Part shown: positions 21,035 through 28,688 of the stretch, piece after piece
Layout of the letters: the number at the start of each line of letters is the position of its first letter
Position numbering within the stretch: position 1 is the first letter of the stretch
NCBI GenBank assembly: GCA_965369375.1
Contig: CBDUQN010000029.1
Span: forward strand, 1 to 32,137
Source of the DNA: CBDUQN01 sp965369375
GTDB lineage: Bacteria > Krumholzibacteriota > Krumholzibacteriia > Krumholzibacteriales > Krumholzibacteriaceae
DNA: 32,137 nucleotides
Direction of reading: 5' to 3'
Translations under genes and position numbers: made by a program
Notes under the pieces: model-generated
What the model was told of the DNA's origin: nothing
What the model saw: only the letters and a program-made list of their open reading frames with translations
Databases searched by the model: none

Positions 21035-23014
21035 ATGAATCGTATGTCACTTGATCTGAAAGAACTCGAAAAGTACGGTCCGGTGAGGATAACGGACACC
21101 ACCTTCCGGGATGGACACCAGTCTACATTGGCCACGCGTTTTCGAACAGAGGATATGCTTCCCATCGCGGAGCAAATGGACGAGGTGGGATTCCACTCAA
21201 TGGAGGTATGGGGCGGGGCAACATTCGATGTGGCCACACGATTTCTCAATGAGGATCCATGGGAACGTCTCATAGAGCTGAAAAAGCGCATAAAGAAGAC
21301 TCCCCTGCAGATGTTGCTGAGAGGCCAGAATCTCGTCGGGTACCGCAACTATGCCGACGACGTTGTCGAGGCCTTCGTCGAGCAGGCGGCGGAGGCGGGG
21401 ATCGATATCTTCCGGGTCTTCGATGCGCTCAATGACGAGCGGAATTTCGAAACATCATTCAGGGTAATAAGGGAGTGTGGCAAGCACATTCAGGCATCTC
21501 TGTCGTATTCGCTGACCGAGCCGCGGATGGGTGGGGATGTATTCAGCTTCGAATATTACATCGACAAGGCGAAAATCCTCGAACAGATGGGCGCCGATTC
21601 GCTCTGCATCAAGGACATGGCGGGATTGATGAATCCGTACGACGCCTTCGAGATCGTCTCCGCGCTCAAGAAAGAGATAAAGATCCCCGTGCACCTTCAC
21701 TGCCATTACACGAGCGGCATGGCATCGATGACCTACCTGAAAGCGATCGAATCCGGTGTAGACGTGGTTGATTGCGCGCTGGCGCCGTTCGGCCTTCGCA
21801 CCTCGGAGCCCGCCGTCGAGCCTATTGTCGCGGCACTCGCGGGAACGGTGAGAGATCCCGGCCTCAATCTCGAACAGCTCTTCGAGCTCGGCGCCTATGT
21901 CGAAGAGGTGGCGCCGAAATACCGCCATTTTCTCAATACGACGCGTATGTCTGTTATCGATACCGGCGTTCTCGAGCACCAGATACCGGGCGGTATGTTG
22001 ACCAACCTCGTGAGCCAACTCAAGGAAGCCGATGCCCTGGACAGGATAAACGAGGTATACGAAGAAATACCGAAGACGCGCAAGGAGCTCGGATATCCGC
22101 CGCTCGTAACACCCACGAGCCAGATCGTCGGAATCCAGGCGGTTCAAAATGTTCTGTTCGGCCGATACAAGATGATCAGCGGGCAGGTCAAGGATTACGC
22201 GTACGGCCTCTACGGCAGACCGCCGGTGAAAATGGATCGGAAAATCCAGAAAAAGGCGCTCAAAGGGTATCCGCGCGGCGACAAGCCGATAACCTGCAGG
22301 GCGGCGGACATGCTCGAGCCGGAGCTCGAGAAAGCGCGTGAAGCGGTCAAGGATATAGCCCAAAACGAGCGGGACGTTCTCACGTACGCGCTTTATCCGG
22401 TAACGGGCCTTCGTTTCCTGAGGTGGAAATACGGATTGGAAGCTCCCCCCGATGACGTCAAACCGAAGACGCTCGAGGACGTCAAACGTGAAGACGAGCT
22501 TATCGAGAAAGCGCTAAAAGGACTGCTTAGCGAAAAGGAAATCGGCATGCCCGGGAAGGGGCCGGGCCTCAGGGAGTTCAATGTCTTCGTCGGCGGCGAG
22601 CATTATAGCGTAGAGGTCGAAGAGGTCGGGGGAAGACCGAGGATACGCGCGGTCGGAGATACGGCGCCCATCGTGAAGAAGAACAAGGTCCGTGATAAGG
22701 TGGAGCGGAAGGGAAAGGAAAAAGAGGCGGCGAAAGCGATTGCAGAGGAAGTCAGAAAAGAGAAGGGATTGCAGCATGCGAAGCATGCGGAAGACGGCGA
22801 GCTGATAGTTGTCGCTCCCATGCCGGGAATGGTGCTGCAGTACGAGGTCGAGGAGGGGGACAAGGTTGATGTCGGGGATGTCCTCGTTGTTCTCGAAGCA
22901 ATGAAGATGCAGAACAGCCTCACCTCGAATGTGGCCGGGATCGTCAAATCACTCAAGGTCGCTCCGGGGACCTCCGTTGAAAAAGACCAGGTGCTTCTCA
23001 CGATAACCCGCTGA
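21035..23014 (+). CDS. oadA: Oxaloacetate decarboxylase alpha / pyruvate carboxylase subunit B-like biotin carboxyltransferase
   Basis: A protein of 659 aa. The N-terminal TIM barrel has ITDTTFRDGHQS with the metal-binding Asp, LRGQNLVGYRNYADD, DIFRVFDALND and HLHCHYTSGMA, all diagnostic of the pyruvate/oxaloacetate carboxyltransferase domain. The conserved-carboxylase middle part (KEADALDRINEVYEE, RKELGYPPLVTPTSQIVG) follows. After a charged linker there is a biotinyl domain with EAMKMQN (biotin on Lys624). It moves CO2 between biotin and pyruvate. No biotin carboxylase subunit and no membrane beta-subunit is encoded in the window, so ATP-driven carboxylase versus sodium-pumping decarboxylase cannot be decided. 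ATG 21035 lacks a clear ribosome-binding site; ATG 21044 is an alternative. Confidence 0.92.
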   Translation: MNRMSLDLKELEKYGPVRITDTTFRDGHQSTLATRFRTEDMLPIAEQMDEVGFHSMEVWGGATFDVATRFLNEDPWERLIELKKRIKKTPLQMLLRGQNLVGYRNYADDVVEAFVEQAAEAGIDIFRVFDALNDERNFETSFRVIRECGKHIQASLSYSLTEPRMGGDVFSFEYYIDKAKILEQMGADSLCIKDMAGLMNPYDAFEIVSALKKEIKIPVHLHCHYTSGMASMTYLKAIESGVDVVDCALAPFGLRTSEPAVEPIVAALAGTVRDPGLNLEQLFELGAYVEEVAPKYRHFLNTTRMSVIDTGVLEHQIPGGMLTNLVSQLKEADALDRINEVYEEIPKTRKELGYPPLVTPTSQIVGIQAVQNVLFGRYKMISGQVKDYAYGLYGRPPVKMDRKIQKKALKGYPRGDKPITCRAADMLEPELEKAREAVKDIAQNERDVLTYALYPVTGLRFLRWKYGLEAPPDDVKPKTLEDVKREDELIEKALKGLLSEKEIGMPGKGPGLREFNVFVGGEHYSVEVEEVGGRPRIRAVGDTAPIVKKNKVRDKVERKGKEKEAAKAIAEEVRKEKGLQHAKHAEDGELIVVAPMPGMVLQYEVEEGDKVDVGDVLVVLEAMKMQNSLTSNVAGIVKSLKVAPGTSVEKDQVLLTITR

Positions 23015-23057
23015 TACTATCCTTCCACTTTGTTGCGTTATAACGGCTAATTCTGTA

Positions 23058-23087
23058 TTGACACTATACGCAATTTCTTATTATTTT
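23058..23087 (+). promoter_or_regulatory. Promoter of the redox operon
   Basis: TTGACA (23058-23063) and TATTTT (23082-23087) are spaced 18 bp apart, as in the promoter at 20743. The gap 23015-23128 holds nothing else and no intrinsic terminator, so some read-through from the carboxyltransferase is possible. Confidence 0.6.
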
Positions 23088-23128
23088 CATTTTATCGGTA
23101 TCGTGAGCCACTGCTGGAGGTAATTGCT

Positions 23129-25009
23129 CTGAATTTAAAGAAGTTACGCTCCTTTTCAGGATTGGATAGATATCAGCGAGAGATACTCCGCCGGCGCCCC
23201 GATGGGGGCCGCATCGTCGCCGTGTGCACCGATACCGGATGCCGCGCATGCAATTCGGTCAGCGTGTATGAGGCATTTCTCGAAGAAGTCAAGAAACAGC
23301 GGCTATCCCGCACCGTAGAGGTCAAGGCAACGGGTTGCCACGGCTTCTGTGAGGAGGGGGCGCTCGTCGTTATTCACCCCGAGGAGATTCTCTACACACG
23401 TGTTCAACCAAAGGATATTCCAGACATCGTCAAAAAAACGCTCAAAAGCGGAACGGTCGTAAAGCGTCTCCTCTACAAGGATCCGGAAAGCGGGGAGCGC
23501 ATTACGAAGGAGGGGGAGGTGCCCTTCTACCGAAAACAGAAACGAGTAATTTTCGGTAACAACACGAGAATAGATCCGGACGACATACGTGACTACATCG
23601 CGCTCGATGGATATCAGGCGGTGCGGCGGGTCCTCGAGGGCTGGAGCCCGCAGCGGGTTATACGGACGATCATTCGTTCCGGGCTTCGGGGAAGGGGAGG
23701 GGGCGGATTTCCCACCGGCGTCAAGTGGCAGTCGGCGAAAAAGGCAAAGGGCGAAAAGAGGTTTATCCTCTGCAACGCCGATGAAGGGGATCCGGGAGCG
23801 TTTATGGACCGGAGCATCTGTGAGGGGAATCCCCATAGTATTCTCGAAGGAATGATCATCGGTGCTTTCGCCGTCGGTTCGCACGAGGGATTCATCTATG
23901 TGCGCGACGAGTATCCCCTCGCCGTCGAGACACTGACGCATGCCAATGCGCAGGCGCGCTCGTGCGGGTTTCTCGGTTCGAATATACTCGGAAGCGGATT
24001 CGATTTCGATGTGACGATCGTGCGGGGCGGGGGGGCGTTCGTCTGCGGCGAGTCGACGGCGCTCATGGCTTCGATCGAGGGGCGGGTGGGCGAGCCGCGC
24101 GCCAAGTATATTCATACGGTCGAGAAAGGACTCTACAACCAACCGACGGTTCTGAACAACGTGGAAACATGGGCGAATGTGCCGCCGATCATTCTGAACG
24201 GCATCGACTGGTACACATCGATGGGTACGGGGGATGTGAGTGAAAATCCCTGGGGAGGGAGTACCGGCACGAAGGTCTTCTCGCTCGTGGGGAAGATCAG
24301 GAACACGGGTCTCGTCGAGGTACCGATGGGAATTACGTTGCGGGAAATCATATTCGACATCGGGGGCGGGATCCCCGACGGCAAGCGGTTCAAGGCGGTG
24401 CAGACGGGCGGACCGTCAGGCGGATGCCTGCCGGAATCGATGCTCGATATGCCCGTCGATTTTGATCGGCTCACGGAAGCGGGATCGATGATGGGATCGG
24501 GCGGGATGATCGTGATGGATGAAGATACCTGCATGGTGGATGTCGCGCGGTACTTCATTGATTTTCTCAAGGACGAGTCGTGCGGTAAGTGCCTGCCCTG
24601 CCGGGAGGGCCTGCGCGCTCTGCTCGAAATCCTGACGCGGATCACCCGGGGGGAGGGACGGAGAAAGGATATCAGGCTTCTCGAGGAGCTTTCAGAGACG
24701 GTTGTCGAGACATCCCTGTGCGCGCTCGGCGGCTCGGCGCCAAATCCCGTCTTGAGCACGATAAAATATTTCCGGGGTGAGTATGTCACCCACATCAGGG
24801 ACAAGCGTTGCCCCGGAGGCGTTTGCAAGGAACTCCTCACCTATGCGGTCGATCCCCAGATGTGCACGGGATGCCGTGCCTGCGCAAAAGCCTGCCCGGT
24901 CGGTTGCATCAGCGGCAAGGCGAAGGAAGTGCATGTGATCGATTCCGGGGAATGCATCAAGTGCAACTCCTGTTACGAAGTGTGCAAATTTAATGCGGTA
25001 ACGAGATAA
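23129..25009 (+). CDS. NuoF/HndC-like NADH-binding diaphorase subunit with N-terminal and C-terminal ferredoxin domains
   Basis: Flavoprotein subunit of an NAD-linked soluble complex (626 aa). The N-terminal thioredoxin-like [2Fe-2S] domain has Cys33-x4-Cys38 and Cys70-x3-Cys74. The NuoF core has GRGGGGFPTGVKW (about 186-198), CNADEGDPGAFMDR for FMN and NADH binding, and GGGAFVCGESTALMASIEG. ESCGKCLPCREG (about 484) binds a [4Fe-4S] cluster. The C-terminus carries two further clusters (CTGCRACAKACP, CIKCNSCYEVC). This layout is that of HydB/HndC subunits of bifurcating hydrogenases. The ORF is open to a CTG at 23129 with GGAGG eight bases upstream; the first conventional start, TTG 23162, has no good ribosome-binding site. 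I therefore place the start at CTG. No hydrogenase subunit is in the window. Confidence 0.9.
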   Translation: MNLKKLRSFSGLDRYQREILRRRPDGGRIVAVCTDTGCRACNSVSVYEAFLEEVKKQRLSRTVEVKATGCHGFCEEGALVVIHPEEILYTRVQPKDIPDIVKKTLKSGTVVKRLLYKDPESGERITKEGEVPFYRKQKRVIFGNNTRIDPDDIRDYIALDGYQAVRRVLEGWSPQRVIRTIIRSGLRGRGGGGFPTGVKWQSAKKAKGEKRFILCNADEGDPGAFMDRSICEGNPHSILEGMIIGAFAVGSHEGFIYVRDEYPLAVETLTHANAQARSCGFLGSNILGSGFDFDVTIVRGGGAFVCGESTALMASIEGRVGEPRAKYIHTVEKGLYNQPTVLNNVETWANVPPIILNGIDWYTSMGTGDVSENPWGGSTGTKVFSLVGKIRNTGLVEVPMGITLREIIFDIGGGIPDGKRFKAVQTGGPSGGCLPESMLDMPVDFDRLTEAGSMMGSGGMIVMDEDTCMVDVARYFIDFLKDESCGKCLPCREGLRALLEILTRITRGEGRRKDIRLLEELSETVVETSLCALGGSAPNPVLSTIKYFRGEYVTHIRDKRCPGGVCKELLTYAVDPQMCTGCRACAKACPVGCISGKAKEVHVIDSGECIKCNSCYEVCKFNAVTR

Positions 25010-25033
25010 ATTCAGTCGTATGTTCCGGTTGAA

Positions 25034-25576
25034 GTGAAAATAGATCCGTGGAGCGAGATAACGAAAATGGCTGATGCGACGAAAAATATGAAAGAGAGAC
25101 TCTTCGGCGCAGAGCAGGGCGAACCGGGCAGCGAGATCGCCGATGCGATTCTCGGCCGTTACCTTCGCCAAGCGGCCCGTGTGATCGCCATTATTCAAGA
25201 TTTGCAGGCGGAGTTCGGGTACCTCCCTCAGGACGAGCTCCGGTTCGTCGCCGAAGAGCTCGATATCCCGCTCAGCCGCGTCTACGGGATCGCCACCTTT
25301 TACAAGGCGTTCAGTTTCACACCCCGGGGGAGACATGAGATACGGCTCTGTCTGGGAACCGCTTGTCATGTGAGGGGCGGCGTGCATGTCAAGGATGCGA
25401 TCGAGCGCGAGCTCGGCATCGAGGAGGGCGGCACGACGGATGATCTTGCATTTTCGTTCAAAACGGTGCGCTGCCTCGGCTGCTGCGGTCAGGCGCCCGT
25501 CATGACGATCGATGAGGACATTCTCGGCAAGCTGAAGACGACCGGTATCGGGAAACTGTTGGAGAAGTATCGGTGA
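25034..25576 (+). CDS. NuoE/HndA-like [2Fe-2S] subunit
   Basis: A thioredoxin-like [2Fe-2S] protein of 180 aa, partner of the NuoF-like flavoprotein. The N-terminal helical part has VIAIIQDLQAEFGYLPQDEL and SRVYGIATFYKAF. The cluster ligands are Cys106-x4-Cys111 (CLGTACHVRGG) and Cys147-x3-Cys151 (CLGCCGQAP). The start shown is GTG 25034; ATG 25067 is possible, and neither has a strong ribosome-binding site. The conserved domain begins near residue 32, so both starts give a complete protein. Its last four bases overlap the start of the next gene, indicating translational coupling. Confidence 0.92.
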   Translation: MKIDPWSEITKMADATKNMKERLFGAEQGEPGSEIADAILGRYLRQAARVIAIIQDLQAEFGYLPQDELRFVAEELDIPLSRVYGIATFYKAFSFTPRGRHEIRLCLGTACHVRGGVHVKDAIERELGIEEGGTTDDLAFSFKTVRCLGCCGQAPVMTIDEDILGKLKTTGIGKLLEKYR

Positions 25577-26325
25577 GATTTACGTTAAACGGCAAAAATC
25601 GAAAAGCGAATCCGGGTGAAACGGTTCTCGAAGCCGCGCGCCGCGACGGTATCGAGATACCGTCGCCCTGCATGGACGATTCGCTCGAACCGTACGGCGC
25701 CTGCCGACTCTGTGTCGTCGAGGCGCGTGAGAAGGGACGCAAGCGCTGGCGGATTGTCGCATCGTGTCTCTATCCGCTGAGCGACGGGCTCGAGGTACGT
25801 ACCGATACGGAGCGGATCAGGCGATACCGCAGGCAGCTTCTCGAGCTCATGCTCGCGCGCAGTTCGAAAACGCCATACGTGATCGAACTCGCCCGTACGT
25901 ACGGCGTGGAACGGACCAGGTTCTCCAAAGGGAACAACGACTGCATCCTGTGCGGTCTCTGCGTGAGGGTCTGCCACGAGGTGATCGGCGCCGATGCGAT
26001 CGGATTTTCCCAGAGAGGTATCGACCGCCGGGTCGAGGAACCGTTCGGCATAGACGCGTCGCGTTGCATCGCCTGCGGGGCGTGCACATACATCTGTCCG
26101 ACAGATTGTATCACGATGGAGTACAAGCGGGTGATCGAGCTCAGGCGTTCAGAGGGTGAGCACCTATGCCGGTATGCAATGATGGGCCTGCTTTCCGATG
26201 CGGTCTGCCCGCTCAACTACGAGTGCTACCGGTGCGAGATAGATCAGAAGATGTGGGAGGAGGCGGGCACGCATCCCGCATTCGGAAAGAAGGCCGGAAA
26301 AATGCGAATACGTTTTAATAAATAG
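25573..26325 (+). CDS. NuoG/HndD N-terminal-like iron-sulfur subunit
   Basis: A protein of 250 aa. The plant-type [2Fe-2S] domain has Cys33-x10-Cys44-x2-Cys47 and Cys65. Two [4Fe-4S] clusters follow (CILCGLCVRVC, CIACGACTYICPTDC). The His-plus-three-Cys cluster normally placed between these domains in NuoG and HydA is absent. The C-terminus ends with CPLNYECYRCEIDQ, a Cx5CxxC motif I know as NYxCxxCxxDQ from other redox-linked bacterial proteins, perhaps a small metal site. No H-cluster or molybdopterin domain follows. The start is GTG 25573, overlapping the NuoE-like stop (GTGA), with GGAG eight bases upstream. It is probably the wire between the NADH module and the proteins encoded downstream. 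Confidence 0.88.
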   Translation: MRFTLNGKNRKANPGETVLEAARRDGIEIPSPCMDDSLEPYGACRLCVVEAREKGRKRWRIVASCLYPLSDGLEVRTDTERIRRYRRQLLELMLARSSKTPYVIELARTYGVERTRFSKGNNDCILCGLCVRVCHEVIGADAIGFSQRGIDRRVEEPFGIDASRCIACGACTYICPTDCITMEYKRVIELRRSEGEHLCRYAMMGLLSDAVCPLNYECYRCEIDQKMWEEAGTHPAFGKKAGKMRIRFNK

Positions 26326-26366
26326 GCGATTATAGAGATAGCTTGAAGTATTTTATAGGTTTGTTT

Positions 26367-28637
26367 ATGGCCGGTAAGAAAGAAAGAATTCTCGTGCGCG
26401 CAGAAGGGAGGGAACTCGAGTGGGAGCTCGCCCCGCTCGATACCTCTCCCTGTACGCTCGCATGCCCGACGCGGATCAATGCGCGGGGCTACGTATCTCT
26501 CATAGCGGACGGGCGCTTTGCGGATGCCCTGGCCCTCATACGCGAGCGGAATCCATTCCCCGGCGTGTGCGGCCGTATCTGCACCCGGCCCTGCGAGGCG
26601 GCGTGCAGGAGGGGCGATTTCGATGATCCGATTGCGATCTGCGCACTGAAGCGATTCGTCTTCGACGATGAGATGAAACGCGGAATAGATCCAGCGACGA
26701 GAATCGACGCCTATCGAAAAGAAAGAATCGCCGTCATCGGCGCAGGGCCCGCCGGTCTGTCGGCCGCACACGAGCTCGCAAAACTCGGGTATCCCGTTAC
26801 GGTATTCGATTCCGCAGTGAAGCCCGGCGGCATGATGAACCTCATTCCTGATTACCGGCTGCCCGAGCTTGTAGTGAAAAGGGAAGCGCGGGCGATTCTT
26901 GATTCGGGGATAGAACTCGTCACGGGCGCGATATACGGAAAGGATATCACACGGAAGAGCCTGAAGCGGCGCGGTTTCAAGGCATTGCTTCTTGCAACCG
27001 GCGCCGCCCGTCGAACATGGATGCTGGATGCGGCGCGTATCGAGGGAAAGCTGCACGCGCTCGATTTCCTCGATGCCGCTCGAAAGGAAGCGGGCGGCGA
27101 AAAGAGAGGGAAGGGATTGCCGGGAGGCGAGACGGTTGTTGTTGCCGGGAGCGGGATGCTCGCCCTCGATGCGGCACGTACCGCAGTGCGTGTTGGATAT
27201 CGCAGTGTAACCCTGCTCGTCGGCAGGAGCCGGGCTCTCACACCGATGCTGTCGGGCGACCTCGCGGCGGCCGAAAGAGAAGGGATAGCGATCACCTATC
27301 TTTCAAGCCCCGCTCGTCTTCTCAAACGAGGAGGGAAGCTTGCCGGCATACGATGCGCCCGGCTCGAAGAGACGGCTCCCGATCCAACCGGCAGAAGGGG
27401 AATCGTTGTCAAGGAGACAGGATCTTTCGATCTCGAAACGGATATATTTATCGATGCGCATTCGCGCGGTGTCGACACGAGATGGATAGGGCGGGAAGTG
27501 AAGCTCGAGCTCTCACCTGCCGGAACGGTTTCGGTCGATCCTCTAACGATGGCCGTCGGCATGGAAGGAGTTTTTGCCGCGGGAGATGTGGTCAGCGGTC
27601 CGAGAAGCGTCGTCGAGGCCATCGCGTCGGGACAGAAGGCCGCGATGGGGATTCATCATTACCTCGGCGGCGAGCGCATACGGTTCGATATTCCCCGGGA
27701 GTTCGAGAGCGCTCGAAGAGAGTATACGCTCGACCGCACACCCGAGACCGCGCGGGCGAGGGCTGCCATGCCGATGGAGGACGCGAGGACGAGGAGGAAG
27801 AGCTTTGTCGAGGTGGAGAAGGGATTTGCAAAGAGCACGGCCCTGATCGAAGCGCAGCGCTGTCTCCGCTGCGGTCCCTGCTCGGAATGCACGTCGTGTG
27901 TCGATATCTGCATGCAGAAGGATGTCCAGATTGAGGTGCCGGATGATTTCATGCTCACGGCGCGCGCGGGTAGGGATTTCTGGTCGCTCGGGATCGAGCG
28001 CGCCGTACTCGAGTTCGGTGACGAACGCGTCGAAGCGGCGGTCAAGCGCACCATTGCAAGGGTCGATCCACAGTCGTGCATCGGCTGCGGGAGGTGCGAG
28101 AATATCTGCGGCTTCAGCGCGGTTCACGTCGAGTCTTATCCAGGAGGACGATTTATCGCCCGGGTGGATGAGCTCGCCTGCAAGGGATGCGGTAACTGCC
28201 TTCCCGTTTGTCCGACGGGTGCGATGGATCAGGTGAATTTCGAACGGAAACAGCTCCTCGAGGCCTTCTCGGGAATAGAACCGTCGGCGACGAAGGTGGT
28301 ATTTGCCTGCCGGTGGTCGAGACCGGGCGCGCTCGATCTTCCGGGGCACGTGCTCGTTATCGATACAATGTGCACAGGGAGGCTCACACCGGCGCTGATC
28401 GTCGAAGCGATCAGGCGCGGTAGTGCGGGAGTGATGATATGCGGGTGCCGTCTCGAGCAGTGCCATTATCGCTTCGGACGGGAGAACAGCGTGGCGATGA
28501 TTCAACAGGCGAAAGATGTCTTGAGACTGCTCGGGCTCAATCCGGAAGCCGTATTAGAGACCTCGTGCGAGCCGGTGAATTTTCACAAGGTCGTAAGGAC
28601 ATGGGCGGGAAGGGGACGCCCGGCATCGGGAAAATGA
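26367..28637 (+). CDS. GltD-type FAD/NAD(P) oxidoreductase fused to ferredoxin clusters and an MvhD/FlpD domain
   Basis: A protein of 756 aa. The N-terminal GltD-like cluster domain has Cys29, Cys33, Cys68, Cys72, Cys76 and Cys80. A two-dinucleotide flavoprotein fold follows (VIGAGPAGLS at 123-132, VAGSGMLALDAAR near 259-271, GVFAAGDVVSGPRSVVEAIASGQ). Three cysteine-rich ferredoxin motifs come next: Cys499-Cys515, Cys571-Cys581 and Cys605-Cys615. Residues about 643-750 match MvhD/FlpD (FACRW, MCTGRL, CGCRLEQCHYRFG), the domain that passes electrons to heterodisulfide reductase HdrA. The usual CxWC is CRWS here, so one cysteine is missing. The protein may stand in for HdrA plus MvhD. ATG 26367 is preferred to TTG 26343; ribosome-binding sites are weak for both. 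A bifurcating role is inference. Confidence 0.87.
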   Translation: MAGKKERILVRAEGRELEWELAPLDTSPCTLACPTRINARGYVSLIADGRFADALALIRERNPFPGVCGRICTRPCEAACRRGDFDDPIAICALKRFVFDDEMKRGIDPATRIDAYRKERIAVIGAGPAGLSAAHELAKLGYPVTVFDSAVKPGGMMNLIPDYRLPELVVKREARAILDSGIELVTGAIYGKDITRKSLKRRGFKALLLATGAARRTWMLDAARIEGKLHALDFLDAARKEAGGEKRGKGLPGGETVVVAGSGMLALDAARTAVRVGYRSVTLLVGRSRALTPMLSGDLAAAEREGIAITYLSSPARLLKRGGKLAGIRCARLEETAPDPTGRRGIVVKETGSFDLETDIFIDAHSRGVDTRWIGREVKLELSPAGTVSVDPLTMAVGMEGVFAAGDVVSGPRSVVEAIASGQKAAMGIHHYLGGERIRFDIPREFESARREYTLDRTPETARARAAMPMEDARTRRKSFVEVEKGFAKSTALIEAQRCLRCGPCSECTSCVDICMQKDVQIEVPDDFMLTARAGRDFWSLGIERAVLEFGDERVEAAVKRTIARVDPQSCIGCGRCENICGFSAVHVESYPGGRFIARVDELACKGCGNCLPVCPTGAMDQVNFERKQLLEAFSGIEPSATKVVFACRWSRPGALDLPGHVLVIDTMCTGRLTPALIVEAIRRGSAGVMICGCRLEQCHYRFGRENSVAMIQQAKDVLRLLGLNPEAVLETSCEPVNFHKVVRTWAGRGRPASGK

Positions 28638-28688
28638 TGCTGATTCAGGTGATACCATAGGCAAGAGCGAGCTGATCGAGGAAATATC

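Noticed and set aside
27543..28505. A 320-codon minus-strand frame
   Set aside because: It is antiparallel to the GltD-MvhD gene, whose cysteine motifs are intact in the plus frame.
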